64,000 nucleotides of DNA from BCD1 sp965230565 (GCA_965230565.1 CBDDLH010000016.1:2046001-2110000); one strand, 5' to 3'; shown: positions 26,348 through 35,518, numbered from the stretch's first letter. Made by a program: numbers and translations. Notes: generated from the letters alone by a model not told the origin.

Positions 26348-26494
26348 GGTTGTCCCAAAAGTTTTGATTCGGATTTGGCTGGAAAACGTTACTTTGAGTA
26401 TTGGAACACAGATAAAACGGATTAAACAGATAAGAATGGATTTTTCATTTGAGAGAATCACTTTTGGGGCAACCTTTTTCATACTCCAATATTC
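26348..26494. repeat. interlocked inverted repeats between convergent genes
   Basis: GGTTGtCCCAAAAGT (26348-26362) pairs with 26460-26474 (14 of 15 bases). A second pair, 26392-26403 with 26483-26494 (11 of 12 bases), starts inside the first loop and ends outside it, so both could form only as a pseudoknot. Between them runs an 'acagataaaacggattaaacagataa' low-complexity stretch typical of Bacteroidota intergenic repeats. It lies between the stops at 26335 and 26512. Confidence 0.4.
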
Positions 26495-26511
26495 AAGAAT
26501 AGTAAAAGGCC

Positions 26512-27591
26512 TTATCCATTATTTTCCAGAATCCAATCAATGACAAGCTGCCAATCATAAAAGGCATGCCCGTCATCGGTAATTAAGGATTCGAAATTTT
26601 CCTTTCCTTCCAGCAGATCTATGATTTTTTCTGCGTTATCTAATGGTACTACCTTATCGTTATCTCCTTGAATTAGAAGTAGTGGATTTGGATAACTATC
26701 CACGAAATACACCGGAGAACTTTTGATAATCTTCTCCCGGATATCATCGAAGGGAATGGCTTTGCTAAGAAACTGGTATTTATACTGAGGCCTGTACCGG
26801 TTATAGACTTCCCTTGAGAGAAAGTAAGTCGGTCCGGCTATTGAGATAACTGCATTTATAGTCGAGTCTCTCGCCGCCATCAATAATGCAACAGTGCCTC
26901 CCCGACTCATGCCGCAAACGGAGATCCTGCCAACATCAATTCCTTCATAATTACCCTTCACCAACTCCAGCAATCTTAAGGCATCTTCAGCTGCCCCATC
27001 GTAGGCATCCCCGAAAAAACCGTCAGAACAAAACCGCCCTTTATTCGTTTTCAGGGACTGCCCACGAAAGGAAGGAATGACCAGGAAGTAATCCTGAAGT
27101 CCCTCGTTCAGTGTTCTGACTACCCAGCCCAATGCATCAACCTCCGGATTTCGCTGATCCAGTCCATTCGCCCATAGCAGTAATGGATATTTTTTGGTCC
27201 TATCATAATCCGCGGGAATCACTACCGCCCCATAATGCTTTTTTCCCTCGAAGAAATGTTCAATGATCTGAATCTTCTTCCCAAGGTAAAATGGATATTC
27301 GGCTTGCACAGAAAAACTGTCACTGTTCATGTTTGTGGCTTCCCAGGACCTCTTCACTTCAGACAGCTCCAGGGAATCCGGAGGAATAAAAAGGCTATCG
27401 AGATCGATGTGGTTATTTATGTTAACTGTTTGATAGGACACTCTTGATTTACATTCATTCTGCTGACACCCACAACACCAAAAAAGTAACAGAATAAAAA
27501 ATGCAATAAAAACAATGCTTTGTCTAAAGGAATGTAAACAATCCTCTTTAGTAAATTGGGCAGCATCAACAATTGTATTCCTGATAAACAT
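26512..27591 (-). CDS. alpha/beta-hydrolase (prolyl-oligopeptidase-like) lipoprotein
   Basis: A 359-residue exported hydrolase of the dienelactone hydrolase/S9 alpha-beta fold. A hydrophobic N-terminal segment ends in a Cys-rich lipobox region ('LLFWCCGCQQNE'). The nucleophile elbow is 'SVCGMSRGGTVALL' (GxSxG). The acid lies in 'LLIQGDNDKVVPLDNAE' and the catalytic His in 'SLITDDGHAFYDW', so the triad is complete. The ATG at 27591 is chosen because the upstream TTG (27612) would overlap the VOC gene. It starts 5 bp after that gene's stop, implying translational coupling. The substrate is unknown, likely an ester or short peptide. Confidence 0.85.
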   Translation of the reverse strand: MFIRNTIVDAAQFTKEDCLHSFRQSIVFIAFFILLLFWCCGCQQNECKSRVSYQTVNINNHIDLDSLFIPPDSLELSEVKRSWEATNMNSDSFSVQAEYPFYLGKKIQIIEHFFEGKKHYGAVVIPADYDRTKKYPLLLWANGLDQRNPEVDALGWVVRTLNEGLQDYFLVIPSFRGQSLKTNKGRFCSDGFFGDAYDGAAEDALRLLELVKGNYEGIDVGRISVCGMSRGGTVALLMAARDSTINAVISIAGPTYFLSREVYNRYRPQYKYQFLSKAIPFDDIREKIIKSSPVYFVDSYPNPLLLIQGDNDKVVPLDNAEKIIDLLEGKENFESLITDDGHAFYDWQLVIDWILENNG

Positions 27592-27595
27592 ATTT

Positions 27596-27982
27596 TCAAA
27601 CAGTGATTTCAATTAAGTTTCCTTCGGGATCAGCAATCACACTTTCATAGTAACCGTCACCAGTCGTTCTGGGAAGTCCGATCACCTCATACCCGCTTTT
27701 TTGTATTTCCTCCGTTAATTGATCAACGCCAGCTTTACTTCCTGTAGAAATGGCTAAATGGGCTAATCCGGTTCCGGGCACCATTTTTTCTAATGCTTTT
27801 GCCATATCGGGCTGATGCATCAATTCAATTCTCGCGCCACTTTCAAAAGTTAAGAAGTAAGAGCTGAATTGTTTTTGAGGATTGTAATATTTCTGGTTCG
27901 AAGTTGTTTCAAAGAAATCAAGATAGAACTTCCGCATGATTTCCAGGTCTCTTGTCCAGATGGCAATATGTTCGATCTTCAT
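27596..27982 (-). CDS. VOC-family (glyoxalase-like) protein
   Basis: A 128-residue vicinal-oxygen-chelate fold protein with both beta-alpha-beta-beta-beta modules: 'MKIEHIAIWTRDLEIMRKFY' and 'LAHLAISTGSKAGVDQLTEEIQ'. Candidate metal ligands are the first-strand His5, Glu in 'ARIELMHQ', His in 'GLAHLAI' and Glu in 'GNLIEITV'. Such proteins include glyoxalase I-like lyases and resistance or dioxygenase proteins, and the reaction cannot be fixed here. It is 5' to and coupled with the hydrolase gene at 26512. Confidence 0.85.
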   Translation of the reverse strand: MKIEHIAIWTRDLEIMRKFYLDFFETTSNQKYYNPQKQFSSYFLTFESGARIELMHQPDMAKALEKMVPGTGLAHLAISTGSKAGVDQLTEEIQKSGYEVIGLPRTTGDGYYESVIADPEGNLIEITV

Positions 27983-28025
27983 TTTATCGGTTTTGTTATG
28001 CTCAATGACGATACCCTTTAAGAGA

Positions 28026-29021
28026 TTATTTAGTCGTCAAATGTTTTTCCTTCATTTGCTCAATAAAACCTGCTGACATATAATAGATATTCTGATCTCC
28101 GTTATCAAAAGTTTGATGTTTAGACCGTAATCCATGAATACTGGCTCCTGCCTCTGCCGGATATTTATCCATTAACCTGCTGCTGGCAAAGATGAAATAC
28201 TTTTTATCAACTGTGACATAGGGACACATTTCATGATATGGAGAATTGATTGGCTCTCCCAGATTTTCGGGGGCTGTCCAGGACCCATTGATAAAAAAAC
28301 TGATGAACAAATCACCATTACCGAGACTGTTATTGTAACCTCTGAAAATCAGATAATCCTCATCAGGCGAAATAAAAGGATCTCCTTCCCCATTATCAGA
28401 ATTAAGTATATCCGGCAGTCTTTCAACAGTATATTTATCTTTCCCCGGAGTGGCTTTGAACATATCCCCATTATTCCAAACATTAAAATAGATCTCCCCG
28501 GAACTGGTCAGGGAACTATAATAATTTCCAAATCCGTTCACATCAACATAAGTAGGTTCACTCCAGGTATCACCGGACCGTTCTACATACCAGAGGTTGG
28601 TGTAAGTATTTTGATCATTTCCCGGAACAGGCCTTTCGGAGCTGAAATACAATCTGTTCCCGTCAGGAGTGAAGAGTGGATCATATTCAGAATAAGTGCC
28701 CGAAAAACTACTCACCCTTGGCTCAGCCCAATGACCATCTTCTCCCATTTGGGTATAACAAATTATGCCTTTGGAAGGGGTGTTAGTGGTAAAGAAGAAT
28801 TCATCCCCTTCCGGATTGAAGGTGCCATTATATTCGGTTAGTGAACTGGCCAGCAATTCGGGAGCGAGTAATTGCGGTTGATCTGTAGGTGACATTCCCA
28901 TGAATTTCCCGGCAACAACAGTTTCTTCAAAACTGGAGGAAGGTTGTTGACATCCCAAAATGCACAGCGAAAAACAAGTTAAGGTAAAAAGGACATTACC
29001 TGGCAATACTGATTTCATCAT
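28026..29021 (-). CDS. PD40/TolB-like beta-propeller lipoprotein
   Basis: About 331 residues from the ATG at 29021 (the frame is open to a TTG at 29072 overlapping the upstream gene). An SPII signal ends in 'SLCILGCQQPSS'. The body consists of WD40-like PD40 repeats: 'YNGTFNPEGDEFFFTTN', 'EYDPLFTPDGNRLYFSSE', 'EGDPFISPDEDYLIFRGY' and 'MCPYVTVDKKYFIFASSR', enough for a single propeller. Such lipoproteins occur widely in Bacteroidota as periplasmic or surface binding modules. No enzyme motif is visible. The upstream signal-peptide protein at 29069 probably belongs to the same transcript. Confidence 0.8.
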   Translation of the reverse strand: MMKSVLPGNVLFTLTCFSLCILGCQQPSSSFEETVVAGKFMGMSPTDQPQLLAPELLASSLTEYNGTFNPEGDEFFFTTNTPSKGIICYTQMGEDGHWAEPRVSSFSGTYSEYDPLFTPDGNRLYFSSERPVPGNDQNTYTNLWYVERSGDTWSEPTYVDVNGFGNYYSSLTSSGEIYFNVWNNGDMFKATPGKDKYTVERLPDILNSDNGEGDPFISPDEDYLIFRGYNNSLGNGDLFISFFINGSWTAPENLGEPINSPYHEMCPYVTVDKKYFIFASSRLMDKYPAEAGASIHGLRSKHQTFDNGDQNIYYMSAGFIEQMKEKHLTTK

Positions 29022-29068
29022 ATAGCGTTTTTTTATCAAAATCAACCAAGGTAAAGTCCGGCCGTGAA

Positions 29069-29650
29069 TCAATTACATTCCTTTTTCAATTTGACATTTT
29101 CAAAAATTGCCCATACGGAATGGTCAAAAGGCTTGGGGGAAATTTCACAGGAGATGATATGCTTTTTCATCTCAGGACAAAAAGACTCTTTAACCTTGAT
29201 ATTCAATATTAAATAATCTTTCGTAAAAAAGTTATCATACACCCGCATTTTTCCTGAGAACCCTTCCTTTGTTTTTATAAACAAACACAAGGTTTTATCC
29301 AGTTTCACCGAATTGGCATTATCCTTATTAATTCGGTTTACCCGCATCAACCCATCATAATAATAGTTGAAATATTCTGTTAATTTTGCTTCTGTCATGG
29401 GCGACTTTTCGTCAACATACCAGACAAAAGTATAGGTCCAGAATTCCAGGCTGGTTGAGTCAGACCAGCCGGGTGCAAACCGTAAGTCTTCAAAGCCTTT
29501 TAGGTCAATTTCCGGAGCAAAACTGATCGGGAATGGAATAATTTCACTTTGCCAGTTTTCAGGAGAACTCAAAACAGATTCCTGTTCCTGGCCAAAAACA
29601 GGAAAAGTGATTACCATGAAAATCATCAGGAGTATTGTATTTTTTAACAT
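29069..29650 (-). CDS. hypothetical exported protein
   Basis: 193 residues with a clear Sec signal peptide (about 1-20, ending 'FPVFGQE'). The mature part is a beta-rich domain ('FEDLRFAPGWSDSTSLEFWTYTFVWYVD') with a conserved-looking Trp/Tyr cluster and a C-terminal Cys pair. It is similar in feel to small exported Bacteroidota proteins of unknown function that sit beside secreted enzymes; I cannot name a family. CAAAAGTA at 29701-29708 reads TACTTTTG on the minus strand and is a weak promoter candidate 50 bp upstream. Confidence 0.65.
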   Translation of the reverse strand: MLKNTILLMIFMVITFPVFGQEQESVLSSPENWQSEIIPFPISFAPEIDLKGFEDLRFAPGWSDSTSLEFWTYTFVWYVDEKSPMTEAKLTEYFNYYYDGLMRVNRINKDNANSVKLDKTLCLFIKTKEGFSGKMRVYDNFFTKDYLILNIKVKESFCPEMKKHIISCEISPKPFDHSVWAIFENVKLKKECN

Positions 29651-29790
29651 TTGAAGTTTTTAAGATGTGAGATAATAAAGGTCCATTTCTGGATTTTCAC
29701 CAAAAGTACTTATGAAAGCCTCACCTTACCAGATTCAAATGTAAAAGGATGTAAACAGGTTGTAAATAATTCAAGTGATAGAATTTCAGC

Positions 29791-32034
29791 CTAAACATTT
29801 TCCGTCTTCCTATCAAGAAGTGTGGCCAGTTCTTCTCCATAATCAATCAAAGCAATGGTTTCATCGGTCCTTGCCAGTTTGATCTTGTCAAAAATAACAA
29901 GTGCTTCACCATTGCTCTCCAAATGATATATCTGATGATTTTCGAAAAAACGAATGACCTCCCCGGTAAAAAATGCCCGGATGTCTTCTTCATTATTTCC
30001 CATGAGCAGGAACTTTTTGGAAAAGTCCGAATACATTTTAAAGTCAATGTCTTTATAACCGGTAAAAGCCATTACCCGGTCAAAGATCTTATCAAACACG
30101 CCTTCTTTCTCCATGGAGAATACGGGAATTTCTCTGTTGAGCCTCAACACCATAACTGTTGCATTAAAGGTTTCAGCAGTAAAAGCGGCACCTTCGCTGA
30201 AGGTTACGTCTGCAATTTCCCACCCGACGTTGAGTTCTTTAAATGCTCCTTTTATGCAATTGGATTTCCGCTCAATAGGTCTGATCTCAAAGAAATGAAA
30301 GTTCCTCAAATAGGAAGTATTCCAGTCCACCCGGCTGGCAAATTCATACCCTTTTTCATTGGCCAGATTTTGAAGTCTGATTTGACGGGGAGAAAGTTTA
30401 GGAGAAAAACTGGTGAGGGAAATTTTCAAGGCCCTGTTGTGTGTAGAGGACGAAACATGTCTTTCCAATCCTTTGATGGTGACCTTGCCATCGGCATTCC
30501 GTTGCATCTTCAGGTAATCGACAAGGTATTCCATGAACGTCATACCTACCAGCCTTGTATCAGTAAGATCAATGGTCACATCGGCTCCCTCCGGAATATG
30601 CCTGGTCAATTGACCGATGCGTGGAATGGTTAGAAAACTGGCAATACCTTCCACCTTTAGATTATAACCTCCCTCTTTAGTAACAAATACATTGGTTTCA
30701 TTGGAAAAGGTCTTTTTAAAAAACTCCCTCACCGGCATCCTGGACAATAATATATGGACGAGCAGAGTGAACAAACTACCTCCCAGAATTCCCCATAACA
30801 GATCAGAATATAAGGTTATAATAATGGTCACCACCATAAAAATGAGTTGTTCCAGCCCCATGGAATAGATCTTCTTAAAAGTGGCAGGCGAAGCCAGTCT
30901 AAACCCGATATAAACGAGGATGGCTGCCAGGGCAGCCATAGGTATCTTTTGGATAACCGGAGCGAGGATAAACAAGAAAAGGATGATCAGGACGCCATGA
31001 TAAAAATTGGACCATTTGGTTTTGGCATTATTATTTACATTTACCGTACTTCTCACTATAACCGTAATGATTGGCAATCCGCCAATTGCTCCTGATAAGG
31101 CTGTTGCCAATCCAATACCTACCAAATCTTTATTGAGGTTAGACTTCCGCTTATAGGGATCCAGTTTATCTACAGCCTTAGCCATAGCCAGGGTCTGTAT
31201 CGAAGCAATCAGGGTTATGGTTAATACTGCCAGCCAAAACCTGTAGTCCCCTATGCGGCTAAAATCGGGGTACATGATCGCATCCCGCAAATCATCCGGA
31301 ATCTGTATCAGCTGCTGAGGACCAACATCGTAACCTCTGCCAAAAACGGAGATGGTGTGCGGTTCAAAAAAATTAAAAAAATAAGCGGCAATAACAGAAA
31401 CGACCAACACCCAGAGAGATGCGGGGAAATAGTGCAATAATCTTGATTGTATTTTAGGAATTACTATCAGAAGAATTATTCCGATAAGGGAGATGCCAAA
31501 GATCACAGGATGGATATTGGGAAGTTCTGAAAAAATACTCTTTAGTAAAGCAATGGTATTTTTATCCGCCGGGTTAGTTCCCATGGCCACGTGGATCTGG
31601 GTAGCAAAAATAATGATCCCAATGGCCACCATGACTCCCTGTATAACTGAGGAAGGGATAATCTCTGCTATTCTTCCGAGTTTGAAAACACCCAGTAAAA
31701 CCTGAATAATTCCTGAAACACAAACAGCGGCCAGCACATAATTTAAAGTTTGACCTGACCCGTCATTCAGTGAATAAGCTGCAGAAAGCAATACAGCGAT
31801 CAACCCTGCTGCCGGGCCGTTGATAGCCAGATGGCTTCCTCTGAATGGAGTTGCCACTATTCCACCGATTATGGCAGAGATCAGTCCGGAAATGGGCGGT
31901 GCACCTGAGGCGACTGCAACACCCAACCCCAAAGGCAAGGCTACTAGAGAAACGCTAATAGCCGCCAGGAAATCAGACCGCCAGTGAGCGATGATTCCTC
32001 TCCAACCTTGCTTTGGCAATTCGTGCAAGCTCAT
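29791..32034 (-). CDS. SulP-family anion transporter with STAS domain and long C-terminal extension
   Basis: A 747-residue inner-membrane SulP/SLC26-type transporter. The N-terminal ~430 residues form the hydrophobic 14-segment core with the family start 'FLAAISVSLVALPLGLGVAVASG', 'GSHLAINGPAAGLIAVL' and 'GLATALSGAIGGLPIITVIVR'. A STAS domain follows (about 445-545: 'ADVTIDLTDTRLVGMTFMEYL'). A further ~200 residues with no membrane segments extend beyond STAS, which most bacterial SulPs lack. Substrates in the family are bicarbonate, sulfate or other anions; nothing here decides, although this subgroup is often annotated as bicarbonate- or carbonic-anhydrase-linked. It stands alone, with no carbonic anhydrase gene next to it. 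Confidence 0.88.
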   Translation of the reverse strand: MSLHELPKQGWRGIIAHWRSDFLAAISVSLVALPLGLGVAVASGAPPISGLISAIIGGIVATPFRGSHLAINGPAAGLIAVLLSAAYSLNDGSGQTLNYVLAAVCVSGIIQVLLGVFKLGRIAEIIPSSVIQGVMVAIGIIIFATQIHVAMGTNPADKNTIALLKSIFSELPNIHPVIFGISLIGIILLIVIPKIQSRLLHYFPASLWVLVVSVIAAYFFNFFEPHTISVFGRGYDVGPQQLIQIPDDLRDAIMYPDFSRIGDYRFWLAVLTITLIASIQTLAMAKAVDKLDPYKRKSNLNKDLVGIGLATALSGAIGGLPIITVIVRSTVNVNNNAKTKWSNFYHGVLIILFLFILAPVIQKIPMAALAAILVYIGFRLASPATFKKIYSMGLEQLIFMVVTIIITLYSDLLWGILGGSLFTLLVHILLSRMPVREFFKKTFSNETNVFVTKEGGYNLKVEGIASFLTIPRIGQLTRHIPEGADVTIDLTDTRLVGMTFMEYLVDYLKMQRNADGKVTIKGLERHVSSSTHNRALKISLTSFSPKLSPRQIRLQNLANEKGYEFASRVDWNTSYLRNFHFFEIRPIERKSNCIKGAFKELNVGWEIADVTFSEGAAFTAETFNATVMVLRLNREIPVFSMEKEGVFDKIFDRVMAFTGYKDIDFKMYSDFSKKFLLMGNNEEDIRAFFTGEVIRFFENHQIYHLESNGEALVIFDKIKLARTDETIALIDYGEELATLLDRKTENV

Positions 32035-32138
32035 TATAAGGACAAATGATTAAATGAGCGGCTAAAATATCAATAAATTATTACCAACTGAAAAAAACAA
32101 GCAATATACCCGGATTTCAGACCCCGAGGGTCTGGCAG

Positions 32139-33236
32139 TTATGGGTTGAATTTCACAAACGTTTCCCCGTCAAGCCTGTATACACCATTATGATGAGTCC
32201 CCAGCCAAAGGTTTTCATGGTTGTCTTTATAAATGGAAAATAATAAAACCGTTTTTCCATCATCTTTTACCGGATAATGAATGAGTTCCGCCCCTTTTTT
32301 CCTGTAAACACCGTCATCATAGGTGACCATCCATAAATCGCCATTTTCGTCATCCACAACCGACATAAAATAAGGAATGTCCATTTCCCCACTACCGGAA
32401 GCATAACCAACGCCCTTTTCTCTTTTGTACTTTAAAAGGCCCTTGTTCTTACTCTCTGTATTGCCGGGAAGGATCTCAAAACGATAGCGGGTATTGCTGA
32501 ACCAAAAGAAACCTTCCTGATCCTGGAAAATGGACCGAAAACCAAAAGCACCGCCTTCAGGTGTCTCCGTTAAATGATCTTCATACAACCAGTTAATGGT
32601 TTCTCCATCAAAGCGGCAAACACCAAGTGATGAGGTTCCAAACCATAAATCTCCCCTTCTGTCCTTATACATGGTGTAAACACCATAAGGATTGAAGGAG
32701 ACATTTGGATATTTGGAATTGAAAATATCTTCCTGGGCAGTTTTGGGGAATTCCAAATGGTACAAGACTTCTCCATCAAAACGATAAGGTCCATTTTCAT
32801 CCCACCCCATTCTGAACCACAGATCGTTTGGTTCCAGCTTCCAGTCAAATTTGGAGGTAAGACTTTCAAAGATCTCGATATTCGAAAATTCAGTGCCATC
32901 AAATTTGCAAATACCTTCCTGTGTATCGAAGAAAATATTGCCCAACTGATCTTCCTGTATCCCAACAACTGCATTACTGCATAAACCATCATTCTTTGTG
33001 AAAAGCACAAGGTTACACCGATCATACTTATACACGCCATTATCGTTACCCCCAAACCAATAGTTATCCCGGCTGTCCTGGAAGATGACCAACGCACCTC
33101 CTTCAATGGAAGATACCTTTTTACCTAACTCCAAAGACCTTTCCTGTCCAGAATCGATTTTTGAATTATTTTGACCGTCGCAGGAAGAAAAGATGACCAG
33201 TAGGAAAAAGAGTAAGCTTGTGCTGAAATTTTTCAT
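32139..33236 (-). CDS. two-component-regulator-type beta-propeller lipoprotein
   Basis: 365 residues from the ATG at 33236, which gives a proper lipoprotein signal ('LVIFSSCDGQNN'); the longer frame to 33278 adds an unlikely N-terminus. The body is built of Reg_prop-type repeats with recurring 'DNYWFGGNDNGVYKYD', 'GDLWFGTSSLGVCRFDG' and 'ENLWLGTHHNGVYRLDG' blades. These are the same repeats that form the sensor half of hybrid two-component systems, but here there is no membrane span, kinase or DNA-binding part. It is probably a periplasmic or outer-membrane-anchored ligand-binding protein. Confidence 0.82.
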   Translation of the reverse strand: MKNFSTSLLFFLLVIFSSCDGQNNSKIDSGQERSLELGKKVSSIEGGALVIFQDSRDNYWFGGNDNGVYKYDRCNLVLFTKNDGLCSNAVVGIQEDQLGNIFFDTQEGICKFDGTEFSNIEIFESLTSKFDWKLEPNDLWFRMGWDENGPYRFDGEVLYHLEFPKTAQEDIFNSKYPNVSFNPYGVYTMYKDRRGDLWFGTSSLGVCRFDGETINWLYEDHLTETPEGGAFGFRSIFQDQEGFFWFSNTRYRFEILPGNTESKNKGLLKYKREKGVGYASGSGEMDIPYFMSVVDDENGDLWMVTYDDGVYRKKGAELIHYPVKDDGKTVLLFSIYKDNHENLWLGTHHNGVYRLDGETFVKFNP

Positions 33237-33309
33237 TGATATAGTCTTGAGTAAATCTAAGTTAGAGACTTTAGCCATTTTAATTAAATCCTATTTAGTT
33301 TCGTACTCG

Positions 33310-33585
33310 CCGAATTTATTCCACCTTTACAGATAAATTTATCCCCCCAAAATCCCACTTGAAAACGGTCCAAAAAATGAAATTGGTAACAGATCATTGA
33401 GCCTGCCTATGCCGTCAGGCAGGCACAACGTGATCGTGAGCTGATACTGGGGTAGCAAAAAAGTAATTTTTTCCGGAAAACCAGCTCACTGATCAATTCA
33501 CGTTGTTCATTGCTCAGCGATCTTGATCGTTTTTTTGTTTATTTATCCTTTGAAACGGTTTTCTGTACAGGTGGAATTTATTCGG
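33310..33585. repeat. 276-bp MITE-like palindromic element with 23-bp terminal inverted repeats
   Basis: The ends CCGAATTTATTCCACC... (33310-33332) and the complement of 33563-33585 agree at 20 of 23 positions. Further matching arms continue inwards ('gaaaacggt' near 33361-33370 against 'aaacggtttt' near 33552-33562; 'caacgtga..gtgagctg' near 33425-33445 against its complement near 33482-33510). A small GCCTGCC/GGCAGGC hairpin sits near 33404-33425. No gene fits inside. The whole 33237-33673 gap is otherwise empty. Confidence 0.5.
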
Positions 33586-33673
33586 TGGATACCACATATG
33601 TTTTCGCTAACCAGTCATCTAATCCGGCAACTCTTTACTTTCCGGGATGAGGTTGCCATTTGATTTAGAAAGA

Positions 33674-34426
33674 CTAATCCCGGCGAATTTTGAGCAGGTT
33701 GACCATACAGTTTTCCATATTACCGACGGTCAATACAAATTCCTGGTTCACCTCCAAACCATTGGCATATGCTGCCGGTTCCCAGCAGGGCATATTGAGA
33801 ATAGCCGCTAATAACAGTTCATCCGTCTGCTCATCTTTGGAGGACTCGAATACATGAACGTTGATTATTTCCCCTTCTTCATTCAGGGTGAATTTTACGG
33901 CAGCCAAAGTGTATCCCTCAAAAACGCCTGGTTTTATTTTATCAATTGCTGCTTTCTTCAGGTAATTTTTCAACGGACCTTTCCCTTTTGGGTATTTCGC
34001 TTCGTGTTCAGGACTGAAGACAAAAGAAAAATCCATCTCTTTAGGATCGTTTTGCTTCAAATTGTTTTCGGGAATATAGAGTACTTTAACAGAAACTTCC
34101 TGATCAGCATCGGCTGTCATCAGGTTAACTTTTTGTTGTTGGGTGAGGGTTTCGCTTTTTCCAGAAGCCGTCCTTATTTTGCCCTCATGAATGGTCTGGA
34201 TTTCCACAGAAATATATTCCCTTATCCATGCCGCTTTAAAATGCGGATTCAATTCACTTAAGGTGTTGACCTCGTTTACGGTTTCCTGAGTAACGGAAAT
34301 ATAAGGGTGAATCCTGAACACCTCAAAAAATGGCTCATCCGACAGGGAATCCTGTGAAAAACCACTATTAGAAAAAGCAAAAACTCCAAGAAGAAAAATA
34401 ATAATTGTTCTATTCATCAGTTTCAT
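33674..34426 (-). CDS. exported TonB-C-terminal-domain-like protein
   Basis: 250 residues with a Sec signal peptide (about 1-24). The C-terminal ~90 residues ('KPGVFEGYTLAAVKFTLNEEGEIINVHVFESSKDEQTDELLLAAILNMPCWEPA') show the strand-helix-strand pattern of the TonB C-terminal domain found in many Bacteroidota 'energy transducer TonB' proteins. There is no N-terminal membrane anchor or proline-rich spacer, so it is unlikely to energise a transporter in the usual way. The first 120 residues are unassigned. Downstream genes (GNAT, NudK) run the same way but further upstream, and no functional link is evident. Confidence 0.6.
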   Translation of the reverse strand: MKLMNRTIIIFLLGVFAFSNSGFSQDSLSDEPFFEVFRIHPYISVTQETVNEVNTLSELNPHFKAAWIREYISVEIQTIHEGKIRTASGKSETLTQQQKVNLMTADADQEVSVKVLYIPENNLKQNDPKEMDFSFVFSPEHEAKYPKGKGPLKNYLKKAAIDKIKPGVFEGYTLAAVKFTLNEEGEIINVHVFESSKDEQTDELLLAAILNMPCWEPAAYANGLEVNQEFVLTVGNMENCMVNLLKIRRD

Positions 34427-34463
34427 TTTACGCTATTTTTAATTCATCCTAATTTTTCCCGGT

Positions 34464-34916
34464 TTAATCCTTATTGATCTGCTTCATGTGTTTCACATAT
34501 AACAAAACCTCCTCATGATAATTGGCATTACACCAGTTGTGTTTTTCCATAATTTTTTCCGGCACCCCATGACATCCCCTCATCACGGTAAAACCAAAAC
34601 TTTCATAAAAGTCGTTCAAATGAGGAAACGGTAAACAGTAGATTCTGTGGAACTTTTGCCCAATTTTCAGTAATTCGGTCACCACCTTTTTGGCAATACC
34701 TGAACCCCGGTATTCCGGAAGCACATAGATTCCCCCTAATTCGGATTCCGTTTCGCTCATCTTTTGTAATCTACCCAAACCTGCCTTCTGACCATCGATC
34801 ATGGCGATAATAACATCTTCGTCTTTTAGATCCGACAGCCGAAAATCAACCGATTCATATTGTTGATTGATCCATAGCAAATCATTGGGTGTCGCCTCTC
34901 TGATGGTTATGGTCAT
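34464..34916 (-). CDS. GNAT-family N-acetyltransferase
   Basis: 150 residues from the ATG at 34916 ('MTITIREATPNDLLWINQQY'); the frame extends to a TTG at 34940 overlapping the NudK stop by 4 bp. The GNAT core is clear. Motif A 'LGGIYVLPEYRGSGIAKKVVTELL' carries the acetyl-CoA pyrophosphate-binding R/Q-x-x-G-x-G/A, and motif B is 'FYESFGFTVMRGCHG'. The acceptor substrate is unknown. Its tight spacing to nudK suggests co-transcription. Confidence 0.88.
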   Translation of the reverse strand: MTITIREATPNDLLWINQQYESVDFRLSDLKDEDVIIAMIDGQKAGLGRLQKMSETESELGGIYVLPEYRGSGIAKKVVTELLKIGQKFHRIYCLPFPHLNDFYESFGFTVMRGCHGVPEKIMEKHNWCNANYHEEVLLYVKHMKQINKD

Positions 34917-34936
34917 TTGACTGAATATTTTTTTGC

Positions 34937-35518
34937 TCAAACCAGCTGATGAATCTTTGCATGCTGGAGCAATAAAATTGTTTTGGCGTCCTTGATCTGA
35001 CCGGAATAGATCATATCATATGCCTTTTCAAAACTCATCTCTATAACTTCGATCTCCTCCTGCTCCTCATCCAGTCCTCCTCCATCGTGAACCTTCATGG
35101 TCTCGTCATATTCACCAACGAAAAGGGTCAGGAACTCCGTTACTGCTCCGGGGGTGCTGTAGGCCTCCAATACCTTTTCTACTTTAGGAAGACGGTATCC
35201 CGTTTCTTCTTCCGCTTCTCTCTTGACACAGGTTTCCGGATCGTCGCCGTCCAGTAATCCGGCACACACCTCGATATTCATCCCGCTGTCATTGCCGTTG
35301 ATATAGGTTGGCAAACGGAATTGCCGGGTAAGGATCACCGTCAGGTTTGCTTTATTGTAAAGCAGTATGGCAGCCCCGTTTCCATTCGTATAGATCTCCC
35401 GGATCTGGGTTTCCCATGAACCGTCAGATTTCTGATAGTCCAGGATAATATTTCTGAGAAAACCCCATCTTTCAGATAATACTTCAGTGCTTTTTATTTT
35501 TACTCGATTATTCTTCAC
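34937..35518 (-). CDS. nudK: NUDIX hydrolase, GDP-mannose pyrophosphatase NudK-like
   Basis: A 193-residue NUDIX hydrolase closely following E. coli NudK in length and motifs: 'REIYTNGNGAAILLYN', 'LTRQFRLPTYINGN' and 'EVCAGLLDGDDPETCVKREAEEETGY' (Nudix box), then 'AYSTPGAVTEFLTLFVGEY', 'GGGLDEEQEEIEVIEM' and 'IYSGQIKDAKTILLLQ'. It would hydrolyse GDP-mannose and related nucleotide sugars to GMP and sugar phosphate. GTG at 35518 is the apparent start, with no in-frame ATG near. The DinB-like gene lies 18 bp upstream, so DinB-like, nudK and GNAT likely form an operon. Confidence 0.9.
   Translation of the reverse strand: MKNNRVKIKSTEVLSERWGFLRNIILDYQKSDGSWETQIREIYTNGNGAAILLYNKANLTVILTRQFRLPTYINGNDSGMNIEVCAGLLDGDDPETCVKREAEEETGYRLPKVEKVLEAYSTPGAVTEFLTLFVGEYDETMKVHDGGGLDEEQEEIEVIEMSFEKAYDMIYSGQIKDAKTILLLQHAKIHQLV

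Noticed and set aside
29923..30633. 236-residue plus-strand open frame
   Set aside because: It is antisense to the STAS and tail region of the SulP gene; no start context or homology.
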